Source: Vulcanisaeta sp. JCM 16161 (GTDB lineage: Archaea; Thermoproteota; Thermoprotei; Thermoproteales; Thermocladiaceae). From it: a DNA stretch of 64,000 nucleotides. The position numbers and the translations under genes were made by a program. The first letter of the stretch is position 1, and each line of letters starts with the position of its first letter. The notes beneath the pieces were generated by a model, which saw only the letters and a program-made list of their open reading frames with translations, was not told the DNA's origin and did not search any database. The stretch lies in contig NZ_BBDO01000005.1 in NCBI RefSeq assembly GCF_001316285.1, positions 124,001 through 188,000 of the forward strand, in the 5' to 3' direction. Shown here in pieces: positions 17,033 to 26,093 of this stretch.

Positions 17033-18185
17033 TATTTCGTAAACGGCCTTAATCAATGCCTCCTCATTTTCATTAGCCCTAGCCCTCCTCAATCCAACGA
17101 ACCTCCTATAAACCTCCACGGCCTTATCTACCCTAAACCTCTCACATTCATTATTCACGCACATGCTGAAGGGCGGTATATCCCTCCTAATCAATCCAAT
17201 AACGCTACTTCCCTGCCCGACGTACTTACCGCTCATTATTGACGTATTAATCCCCACCTTAACCCAATCACCTATTATTGAGCCCAGCTTAATCATGCCC
17301 GTGTCAACACCCATATACCTAATAGTGCCTATGGTATTCTTCAGATTCGAAGTTACCGAACCAGCCCCGATATTGACCCACCTACCCACGTAGGAGTCAC
17401 CTAAGTAACTAAAGTGCTCCTTAAGACTATGCATGTCCATTATTGAATTCTTAACCTCACCACCAACAGCATTGTTCATGTATAGGACGGTACCCTCCCT
17501 AACATATGCATGAGGTAGCACTCGGGAACCTGGACCGAGTAGTGATGGACCTCTGATGTAGGTCAATGGCTCGATGATGGCGTTTATTGCTATTACATCA
17601 CCTGCCTTCTCATCAATAATGGCATTACTCGGTATATCTGAATTAATTGCCTTATCTCCAATGATCCTTATTAAATACTTGGAATTACTACGGAGCAACT
17701 CGGTATTCCACTTAATTATTGACCAAATACCATCTGCCATGGGCAGGTCACAATTATTAATTGAATCCTTCATGCCCATCCCACGATCATTAACAATGCT
17801 GAGAAGTCCTATCACCGCATTTGACCTCGACCCCCACCCTTAAATCATTAATCAACCTATTCAGTAGGTCTATCTGTGGGACTAATGACGTATGTATGAG
17901 TAGGTTTACCCCATTAATATCATCAATACTACTTACATACCTTATTGAGTGCCTAAGGTTGAGTTTGGATAATATTGAATCTGCAATTCCCTGCCAATAC
18001 CTAGCCAGGTAATCGCGAGTAACAACGTATATGCTAGCGTCATACCCCAGGTTCATAAGCCATAGCGCTACGTGTTCGTAGTATCGAAGGCCACCAATTA
18101 TCACATCACTAAGTGGGGTACTTATTGATAGTGGATAGTAATTCCTATAATTATCCTCTGTTATGACGACATTATCGAACTGCAC
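17009..18185 (-). CDS. GlmU-like nucleotidyltransferase/acetyltransferase with left-handed beta-helix, frame-broken
   Basis: About 392 residues. The N-terminal part (start 18185) matches the NTP_transf_4 type of the alternative GlmU group: YYPLSISTPLSDVIIGGLRYYEH corresponds to the family's Pro-Leu...thr-Arg-Pro...lr-G-i opening. After a frame change near 17800-17815, the second part contains hexapeptide-repeat beta-helix segments (GPSLLGPGSRVLPHAYVREG, VGRWVNIGAGSVTSNLKNT, IGDWVKVGINTSIMSGKYVG). The family makes UDP-N-acetylglucosamine from glucosamine-1-phosphate or related sugars, supplying glycosylation precursors. Exact substrate unknown. Its 3' end overlaps the helicase gene by 24 bases. 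Confidence 0.75.
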
Positions 18186-18208
18186 AATAGGTATTATAGA
18201 CGTAATTA

Positions 18209-18775
18209 TTAAGGTTTATTCACGCCCTGCTTCTCAAGCACCAACTCAAGGTATGTTCTTCTCTCAATCCAATCCCTCTTAAGGCCAAGCTTATCCCCGA
18301 GCTGAAGGACCTCTTCCGTGGCCTTGTCTATCAATTCCTTATCATTAACCATAGTCTCAACCTCAACGAAATTGCCTAGTCCCTCAACGGTATCGATATA
18401 AATCGTGAAGTTCTCATAGTTATAAATATCTCTCCTCTTCACCACCTTGGCCACCTCCTTAAACTCAAGTTTCCTGAGTATCTCAAGGAGGCTTTCAAGG
18501 TCGTTAACGGTAACGCTCAACTCCTCACGAGTTTTACCAACGTTACCAATACGTGGACCCTTATACGTCAATACCACGGTCCCATCCCCATACACCCTAA
18601 CCCTAAGAGCCTCATCGGTCTTTGCAAAGTCCCTAACCGGACTATTAAAGTATATGTCAGTCTCCTCAGTATGCTCGAGAAATTTAGCATTTAACGCCTT
18701 CAATTTATCCCTAATTACGTCATGACTTGATACCTTATATTTAACCTCAACCTCAAACACGAAGGCAGGTAACAC
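18209..18775 (-). CDS. CYTH-domain protein (CyaB / thiamine-triphosphatase-like)
   Basis: Intact 188-aa CYTH protein. It carries the defining EVEVKYKV (ExExK) motif at the N-terminus, LRVRVYGDGTVVLTYKGPRI, the KRRDIYNYENFTIYIDTVEGLG strand pair and FVEVET. These acidic and basic residues line the triphosphate tunnel that binds two metal ions. Members hydrolyse triphosphates (tripolyphosphate, thiamine triphosphate) or, as CyaB, cyclise ATP; the activity here cannot be chosen from sequence. The first ATG is 18775; a GTG a few codons later (VFEVEVK) is an alternative start. It is just upstream of the GlmU-like gene. Confidence 0.85.
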   Translation of the reverse strand: MLPAFVFEVEVKYKVSSHDVIRDKLKALNAKFLEHTEETDIYFNSPVRDFAKTDEALRVRVYGDGTVVLTYKGPRIGNVGKTREELSVTVNDLESLLEILRKLEFKEVAKVVKRRDIYNYENFTIYIDTVEGLGNFVEVETMVNDKELIDKATEEVLQLGDKLGLKRDWIERRTYLELVLEKQGVNKP

Positions 18776-18852
18776 TTACTGGCTTATAAGTTATGCTTAA
18801 CTTATTATTTAATAATTTGATTAAACAATAAACGGGAATTATGAACGGAGGA

Positions 18853-18864
18853 TTTATAAATTAT
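18853..18864 (+). promoter_or_regulatory. TATA box for APC permease
   Basis: TTTATAAATTAT centred about 26 nt before ATG 18885. Confidence 0.5.
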
Positions 18865-18884
18865 TTAAAATAACCATTATAACG

Positions 18885-20420
18885 ATGGATAGGGAATACC
18901 AGGTCTTCGTTAGGGAGTCCACGGGCTTGGTTAAGGAGGCTGGTTTTTGGGATGCCGTTTCAATAAACATAGCCAACATGTCAATAGGCGCAGCCCTCGC
19001 ATCAATAGGTTTTACCCTGGCGGCATTACCGACCGTGGCAGGTGCGAACCTCGTATATGCCTCACTTATTGCCGCCCTCTTTGCAATACCGCAGGTAATC
19101 GTCTACTCAACATTAATTAGATACATACCCAGGGTAGGCGGTGACTACGTATGGCTAGGCAGGGCATTAGGACCTAGGCTGGCTTGGCTAACTAATGGCC
19201 TAATTTTTGGCTTCATAATAGAAAGTCTCGCCTACTACGCACTAATAGCCCTCGCAGCAGCCTCCCAATTAGGATTAATATTACCAATACTTGGAATTAA
19301 TGCGTCCCTTTCCACAATCGAGGAGGTGGCCCTAGGCATTGGCTTCTTCGCGGTTATAGTACTTACGAACATACTAAGTACTAAGTATGGCATTAAATTA
19401 ATGACTGCATTAACAGCATTATCACTACTCGGCTTAATAGTGGCGATAATAGTATTATTCACAACACCTAAGGCTCAAGCCATTAGCGCCATATCCTCAT
19501 TACTACCGGCTGGTTATACATACTCGAAAATAGCGGGTAGTTATACAGGGCCCTACTTCTCCATGAATACCATGTTAATGCTTCTGCCCTTCTTCGCAAT
19601 TTATGTTTATCCATGGTTAAACGCAGGACCTGCAATAGCCTCTGAAATAAGAGGTAGGAATGCCCTGCATTGGAATATACATTGCCTTCCTATTCTCGCT
19701 ATTATTCCTAACGCTTGGCTTTGAGGCTTTGTATTATTCGCTTGGTTTTAATTTCGTTACTGCCGCCCTTTCCAACCCAAACGTTAATGGGTTAGTGGGT
19801 GGGTATGTAAACTTCTGGACTATTGCCATGGTCATACCGCACAACACATTACTGAGTTGGTTCATTGGCATATCGTCAGTAGCTTGGTACCTGGCTGTTT
19901 TAGCGTATGGCGCCATCGTGGTTGTTAGGTACTGGTTTGCCCTCGCCTTCGACAGGGTCTGGCCAAGCCTCTTCGCCTACCTAAGCCCGAGGTTCGGAAC
20001 ACCAATATACGCACACCTATTCGACCTTGTGATAACGGCGGCATTAGTCGCCGCGGCCGGCTTCCTCTATAGTACATTCACTGCGTTATACGGCGCTGTT
20101 GTTGAGGCTATAATATACTACATGGTTGTTGGTATCGCTGCAATTATAATAGCAACCCTTAGATACGCGTCGTTCAGCATAAGCAATAGGTCAAGGATAA
20201 TCCTAACAATATTTGGCGCATTAATGGCAGGCGTAATGGCGTATTTAACCTATGAGTTCCTTGCATACCCACAGATCTGGGTGGCAACTGGCTTGCGTAC
20301 GGCGTCGAGCTCAGCGCCGTGGCGCTGGGCATGATTGTGTATCTAGTATCACGTCATGTTAACCTTAGGAGGTACGGTATAGATATATCCGTGGCATATG
20401 CCGAAATACCCCCAGAATGA
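18885..20420 (+). CDS. APC-family amino acid/polyamine permease, frame-broken
   Basis: Secondary transporter of about 510 residues with about twelve membrane helices. The N-terminus has the APC start (LVKEAGFWDAVSINIANMSIG), with the conserved PRVGGDYVWLGRALGP loop after helix 2. Frame changes occur near 19665-19680 (after ASEIRGRN, reading CIGIYIAFLFSLLFL) and near 20285, where the next frame gives VGNWLAYGVELSAVALGMIVY and ends AYAEIPPE at TGA 20418-20420. The substrate is not predictable, but the GGDYVWL motif is typical of amino-acid permeases. It stands alone upstream of the Wtp transporter operon with its own TATA box. Confidence 0.82.
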
Positions 20421-20473
20421 TTCACGGCTTATTTTGAAACTGAAAATTAATTATCAATTATCTGATATTTGAT

Positions 20474-20484
20474 AAAACTTTAAT
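20474..20484 (+). promoter_or_regulatory. TATA box for the Wtp-type transporter operon
   Basis: AAAACTTTAATA-like element centred about 28 nt before ATG 20509. Confidence 0.45.
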
Positions 20485-20508
20485 ACTAAGTTAAAATGTC
20501 TATTACGT

Positions 20509-21668
20509 ATGGCGAGCACGACGGTATGGTTAGTCGTTGGTTTAATAGTGGGTCTTGTTATTGGCATAGCAATAGGTTATGCCGTTATGCCGCCTAAGGT
20601 CGTTACTATCACCAAATACGTCAATGTAACAACCCCCGTCACTACCACCACGACTACGGTATCAACGGCCCCCTTCGCAGTTGGTGCTGCTGGTACTCTA
20701 AAGTTCGCCTTCACGGACATACTCAACGTAATGCAGAGCATGTACCCAAGCATAACAATAGCCCCTGCCATGTTCAAGGGCAGTGGTGAGGTTGCCCACA
20801 CTGAGGCAACAACCCAGCAGTTCAGTGTTGTGGCTTCTGCGGACACGACTACGATACCATCCGTCCTATTCCCCAACTACACGAATTATGAAATAGCCTT
20901 TGGAATAACGCAGATGGTCATAATAGTTAACCTAAACACCACGGCTGGCCAAGAGGTTTATCAGTTATGGAAGCAGGCACAGTCGTATCCACTAATGTCC
21001 GCGCAATACAACGAGACTTGGCAGAAGATTTGGCAGATAATAGCCTTAATCCAAGCACGGTTGTGGGTGTTTCAAACCCATTCACAGATCCCTCCGGCTA
21101 CCAGGCCCAGTGCGTAGTCAAGCTAGCAGGCCTTGCGTTCTTCAATAATGCCTCATACCTATACGACGCGATTTACGGGAACCCAAGCAAGTACATGATG
21201 AGGAATACGGAGATAGACCTACTAACATTAATGGCCTCTGGGCAGGTGGACTTCATATTATCGGCTTACATGAGCAATGCAATACCGCAAACGCAGACCT
21301 ATCACAATACTGTATTCATAACACTACCGCCATTCATAAACCTCGGCGATCTAGACTATGTTAATTATTACCACCAGGTCAGTGTTACCTGGACTGAGAA
21401 TGGGGTCACAAAGACCTTCACGTGCAATCCTGTGGTTTACACAATAACAATACCATTCCAGGCACCGAATAAGCAGGCCGCGGAGTACTTCCTACTACTG
21501 CTCTATAGTCCAATTGGCCAGAAGATACTTAAGGAGAATGGTATTCAGCCCATAGTGCCCGGCATCGTCTACGGCAATTACAGCGCTGTGCCTAATGTAA
21601 TTAAACCCTTTGTTGCGCCCCTAAGCCAGTACCCACAGTATGCGTCCATATTCCCAAGCCAGGGCTAA
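20509..21668 (+). CDS. wtpA: Tungstate/molybdate ABC transporter, substrate-binding lipoprotein-like protein, frame-broken
   Basis: Extracellular oxyanion-binding protein of about 386 residues, held by an N-terminal membrane helix (TVWLVVGLIVGLVIGIAIGY) followed by a Thr-rich linker. The binding domain shows WtpA/ModA hallmarks: GTLKFAFTDILNVMQ, FKGSGEVAH, VVASADTTTIPSVL and, after a frame change near 21045, VVGVSNPFTDPSGYQAQ, the segment that closes the oxyanion site. The C-terminal half (FLLLLYSPIGQKILKENGIQ) is typical. Followed by permease and ATPase genes. WtpA proteins bind tungstate tightly; tungsten enzymes are common in this order, so tungstate is the likely substrate. Confidence 0.8.
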
Positions 21669-21681
21669 GGGAGTTAGGGGC

Positions 21682-22503
21682 ATGAATTTATTAAAATCAA
21701 ATATTCCCATAATCCTAATCCTACTGATCTCCATATTCATCTTCTCAATCCTCATAATATACCCACTGGCCCTACTTATAATTCTGGGCTTCCCAATGAT
21801 ACCAAGGGCCTTATCCGTGATTAGCTTCATACAGGCTATTGAGGTCACGGTGGTGATGTCGACTCTCTCAGCCATAATAGCCGTAGTCATGGGGACTCCA
21901 ATAGCCTACGTAATGGCTAGGTACGATTTTCACGCGAAGAGCGTCATTGATGCTGTGATCGACATACCAATAATGATACCCCACATAATCGTTGGAATAA
22001 TGGTCGTGCTAGCCTTCGCGTCTTACTATGGTCTCGGCCCATTCCTGAAGGCTCATGGCATCAACTTCATAAACACCCTTTGGGGTGCGACAACCGCTGT
22101 TGCGTTTCTATCATCCACATACTACATAAGGGTTGTTGAGGCATCAATCAGGATGATAAACCCTGAGATGGAGGCCGTCGCAAGGACCCTAGGCGCAAGC
22201 CCGTTGAGGGTCTTCACATCAATTATACTTCCCAGGGTTTGGAGGTCCATGGCCACGGGCGCCATATTATCATGGGCCAGATCCGTCTCTGAAGCAGGTG
22301 CCCTATTTATTGTTGCCTACTACGTGTTATTTGGCAAGAACCTCGTTTATCCAGCCTCGGTTTATATTTACGAGAGTTACGTGGGAATTGGCTTGGTAAA
22401 TGCCGTGGAGTTTTCGGCAGCGCTTGTCGCCGTTATGCTCGTAATATTCATCGTCTATAGGGTCTTGGTTAGTTTGGGTGGTGGTCATGCCTGGTACGGT
22501 TGA
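21682..22503 (+). CDS. wtpB: Tungstate/molybdate ABC transporter permease
   Basis: Intact permease of about 273 residues from ATG 21682, 14 nt after the binding-protein stop; an upstream start at 21640 would overlap that gene. About six membrane helices. The EAA loop reads EAVARTLGASPLRVFTSIILP, and the AWARSVSEAGALFIVAYY-like segment after it is typical of the ModB/WtpB/CysT group. The end overlaps the ATPase start by 17 bases, so translation is probably coupled. Confidence 0.85.
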   Translation: MNLLKSNIPIILILLISIFIFSILIIYPLALLIILGFPMIPRALSVISFIQAIEVTVVMSTLSAIIAVVMGTPIAYVMARYDFHAKSVIDAVIDIPIMIPHIIVGIMVVLAFASYYGLGPFLKAHGINFINTLWGATTAVAFLSSTYYIRVVEASIRMINPEMEAVARTLGASPLRVFTSIILPRVWRSMATGAILSWARSVSEAGALFIVAYYVLFGKNLVYPASVYIYESYVGIGLVNAVEFSAALVAVMLVIFIVYRVLVSLGGGHAWYG

Positions 22504-23544
22504 GTTGAGGAATGTGATTGTACGGCTTAGATACTTCACGCTAGGTCCTGTAAGTACCGTTTTTGAGCATGAAACATATAACGTAATTCTCGGACCCACG
22601 GGGTCAGGTAAAAGTACGTTACTTAAGACAATAGCAGGTATTCATAGGGTTAATGAGGGTAGTGTGGTAATTGATGGTGTTGATGTAACTAGGGATCCGC
22701 CGGAGGCGCGCAATGTGTCTTACGTACCCCAGGGCTACGCAATTTTTGATCACATGACCGTCTATGAAAATATCGAGTATGGGCTCAGGTTTAGGGGTGT
22801 GCCTAGGCAGGAGAGGCGCAGGCTTGTTATGGAGATCGCCAAGGACCTTGGCATCGATTACCTACTCGATAGGAGGGCCATTAATCTTAGCGGTGGTGAG
22901 CAGCAGAGGGTTGCGTTGGCCAGAGCCTCGTTATCAAACCCAAGGTCCTGCTTCTGGATGAGCCCCTCTCAATGCTTGATAGGGAGACTAGGGATAGGAT
23001 AATGTTGATACTTAGGGAGTTGCCTGGGAGATACGGTATTACTGTGGTTCACGTAACGCATGATTGGGATGAGGCATATTCACTGGCTGATAGGGTATAC
23101 GTTATGAGCGTGGGTAAGATAATAGAGGAGGGAGAGCCTGAGCAGGTATTTAATAGGCCAAGGAGTGTCTTTACCGCTCGTTTCCTCGGCTTCCAGAACA
23201 TCATAAGGGGTATTGCAAGGGGCGACCTTGTGATTATTAATAATGAGGTTGAGCTGAGCATTAATGGGAATGCGGATGGTGAGGTTTATGTTTGCATTAG
23301 ACCTGAGTGGATAAGGGTTATGCCCTATGGCGGTATTGACGTGAAGAATCAAAATGTTCTTATGGGAGTTGTTAATGAGGTCATTAGGAGTAGAATTGGG
23401 TATCAACTATCGGTCTCGGTGAGTAAGGACCTGGTACTGACTGCATTATCTGCCACAGCCTTTAAACCTGGTGATAAGGTCCTGCTGGTCATACCGAGGG
23501 AGAGTATTCATGTTATTGGCGTCAATAATGCGGTCAAGATGTAG
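22487..23544 (+). CDS. wtpC: Tungstate/molybdate ABC transporter ATPase, frame-broken
   Basis: ABC ATPase of about 352 residues. Walker A GPTGSGKSTLLKTIAG, Q-loop YVPQGYAIFDHMTVYENIEYG and signature LSGGEQQRVALARAS are in the first frame. The frame changes near 22940-22950 and the next frame supplies Walker B KVLLLDEPLSMLDRETRD, then the switch histidine in VVHVTHDWDEAYSL. The C-terminal part (from about residue 230) is a TOBE-like regulatory domain (VYVCIRPEWIRV). ATG 22487 is preferred over the in-frame GTG at 22478. Confidence 0.87.
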
Positions 23545-23610
23545 GTAATATTCAGTTAAATATTTTTCATGCAACTTCTATATTGGTCGATTGTCGAATT
23601 CATCTTCAGA

Positions 23611-23625
23611 AATTAATATAAAACC
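23611..23625 (+). promoter_or_regulatory. TATA box for malic enzyme
   Basis: AATTAATATAAAACC centred about 27 nt before ATG 23645. Confidence 0.5.
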
Positions 23626-23644
23626 TTAGGCTTAATGTTGCGTG

Positions 23645-24974
23645 ATGGGTGAGGAATCAAGCAAGTGGTTTAAGATAGCTATCGAGGCATCGAGAAGGTA
23701 CGGAGGTAAGATAATGGTATTACCCAAGGTACCAGTTAGGAGCCTGCAGGACTTCTCGATCTGGTACACACCAGGCGTTGCCGCGGTCTCAAGGGAGATA
23801 AGCGCGGATATTGATAAATCCTTCGAATATACATGGAGATGGAATGCAATTGCGGTTCTTACTGACGGTAGTAGGGTACTTGGCCTTGGTAACGTTGGCC
23901 CAGAGGCAGCAATGCCAGTCATGGAAGGCAAGTCCCTCCTCTTTAAGTACCTTGGTGGCGTTGATGCAGTGCCACTACCCATTAGGCTAAGTCGCAGGAT
24001 GACATCATTAATGTTGCAAAGGCCATAGAACCTGCCTTCGGCGGTATTAATCTCGAGGACATTGAATCACCAAAGTGCTTCTACGTACTTGATAAGTTGA
24101 GGGAGGAATTAAGGATAGCCGTTTGGCATGATGATCAACAGGGAACCGCAGGCGCGATACTCGCAGGTTTAATAAATGCCTTTAAGATAGTCGGTAAAAA
24201 GCTTGAGGACTCAACAATAGCGTTCATAGGCGCTGGCGCATCTAACATAGCCGCCGCAAGGATTTTAATTAAGTATGGGGTCAAGCCGGGCAATATAATA
24301 CTCGTCGATAGTAAGGGAATACTGCACCCGGAGAGGGAGGATATGGATAAGTTAATGCTCACTAACCCGTGGAAGTATGAATTGGCGATAAAGACTAATG
24401 CCGAGAGGAGGAAGGGTGGTATTAAGGAGGCGCTTGTTGGTGTTGATGCGGTCGTTGCCGCATCGGTCCAGGGACCAGGCGTGATTAAGAAGGAGTGGGT
24501 TAGGGCAATGAATAAGGACCCAATAGTCTTCGCCCTTGCCAATCCAATACCCGAGATATGGCCTTGGGAAGCTAAGGAGGCTGGTGCTAAGGTCGTGGCG
24601 ACAGGTAGGAGTGACTTCCCCAACCAGGTCAATAATTCCCTGGTATTTCCAGGTGTGTTTAGGGGTGCGCTGGACGCCAGGGTTAAGACGATAACTGACG
24701 AGATGATTATTGCCGCCGCCCAGGAAATCGCTAATTTCGTTGGGGATAAACTGAGTGAGGATAAGATATTACCAACTATGGAGGAGTGGGACTTCTATCC
24801 AAGGGTTGCTGCGGCGGTTGCGTGAAGGCTTCGGAGCAGGGTGTTGCCAGGAGGTCATTGACCTGGAAGGATGAGTATAACATGGCTAAGGAGATTATTG
24901 CCAATGCCAGGCTAATGATTGAGACACTTTATGGTAAGGGATTAATAAAGGACTTACTTAGTGACTTAGCGTAA
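23645..24974 (+). CDS. Malate dehydrogenase (oxaloacetate-decarboxylating), malic enzyme, frame-broken
   Basis: Oxidative decarboxylation of malate to pyruvate with NAD(P). About 443 residues, prokaryotic malic enzyme size. N-terminal domain: [43 protein letters not shown]. After a frame change near 23985 come [23 protein letters not shown] and the catalytic [11 protein letters not shown]. The Rossmann domain has [17 protein letters not shown], and [16 protein letters not shown] and [16 protein letters not shown] follow. Another break near 24825 leads into [10 protein letters not shown]. Single gene with its own TATA box; the GTG at 23642 is an alternative start. Confidence 0.9.
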
Positions 24975-24976
24975 AA

Positions 24977-25273
24977 TTATACGGAGTCCTTAATTTGCTC
25001 AAGTAGTGAAATAACCTGCCAGAAGATAACCCTGCTAAAAAGTGGCATGTTTGGGTCTGCCAATGCCTCATCAAGTATACTTATGACGGTTGATGCCTTA
25101 AGACCTGGGCTCATGTTTGGATCCATTAAAACCCTAACAGCCTCGCTGGCTGCCCTCCTAATATTCCTGGGAATACCCATGTCCTGAACAACCCTCGTCA
25201 GGTAATACAGCGCCTGCTTTATTCTCTCATCCGTCTCATCCTTACTCAATCCAGGTGTTTGCCTGCTTGACAT
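24977..25273 (-). CDS. UPF0147 family protein
   Basis: Intact 98-aa helical protein of the conserved archaeal UPF0147 family. The diagnostic stretches are QDMGIPRNIRRAASEAVRVL, then LKASTVISILDEALADPNMP and a closing helix WQVISLLEQIKD. Function is unknown across the family. Convergent with malic enzyme, with only 2 bases between the stops. Confidence 0.85.
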   Translation of the reverse strand: MSSRQTPGLSKDETDERIKQALYYLTRVVQDMGIPRNIRRAASEAVRVLMDPNMSPGLKASTVISILDEALADPNMPLFSRVIFWQVISLLEQIKDSV

Positions 25274-25527
25274 GACGCATCACCGAGAAGGGTTCTCTTT
25301 GCTGAACAATCGTTGATAGCCAATATAAAAACATTTTCTTTGCTTAATTCATTGAATACCCCATGATATTCATATTTTTTTCAGGGATTAAGCATGCATG
25401 AATTATTTATGTCTTTATGAACATCATAATGATTAATTGGTTTTTGAATAGGTGCGTGAGGAAGATAATTATGTAAAGTGATTAGGTGCGGTATGAATAT
25501 TTTTATAACAAGCGAATGTTTTTTTAA

Positions 25528-26015
25528 ATGAGTTCAGTGGGTACTTCATTGATGTCGATAACCGAGGAGATAGACCAGACTGATATTGAGATTTTAAAGA
25601 TGTTGCAGGATGATTGCAGGATAACCCTTGATGAAATGGCTAATAAGTTAAAGATTTCAAAATCAACGGTTTACTATAGGATTAAGAAGCTTGAGAGGCT
25701 CGGCATAATACTTGGCTGCCATGCTAAGTTAAGCCTGAGAAGATGGGTAAGGATTACGTGGCCGTGATACTCGTTAAGGCTAAGTATGGCCCTGGTTACC
25801 ACGAGAAGGTTGGTCAGAAGCTGGCGAGTATTGGTGGTGTAACAACGGTTTACTACATATTTGGTGAGTGGGACTTTGTGCTTCAGGTCAGGGCTAGTGG
25901 TAAGGATGAGATTCTCAGGATCCTTGAGCAGATAATGAACATGGAGGAAGTTGAGAGGACATCAACGTTAATAGTCGCTAAGGTCATCAAGGAGGATCCA
26001 AGGTTACCGATTTAG
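25528..26015 (+). CDS. Lrp/AsnC-family transcriptional regulator, frame-broken
   Basis: About 162 residues. N-terminal winged HTH: QTDIEILKMLQDDCRITLDEMANKL followed by recognition helix KISKSTVYYRIKKLERLGII. The frame changes near 25735 inside AKLSLEKMGKDYVAVILVKA, and the C-terminal RAM (effector-binding) domain follows: GVTTVYYIFGEWDFVLQVRA and the RTSTLIVAKVIKED strand. A TATA-like TATTTTTATAAC lies upstream at about 25497-25508. The preceding 254-bp gap (25274-25527) is AT-rich and holds nothing else I can identify. The regulon is unknown; the neighbours are malic enzyme and PolB. Confidence 0.85.
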
Positions 26016-26093
26016 GGGCGATATTGACTAAGGCTATTTATTAAAAAGTCAGGAAGAGTAAGCTTAACATATTTGTTCTCCAACTGCTTAGTA

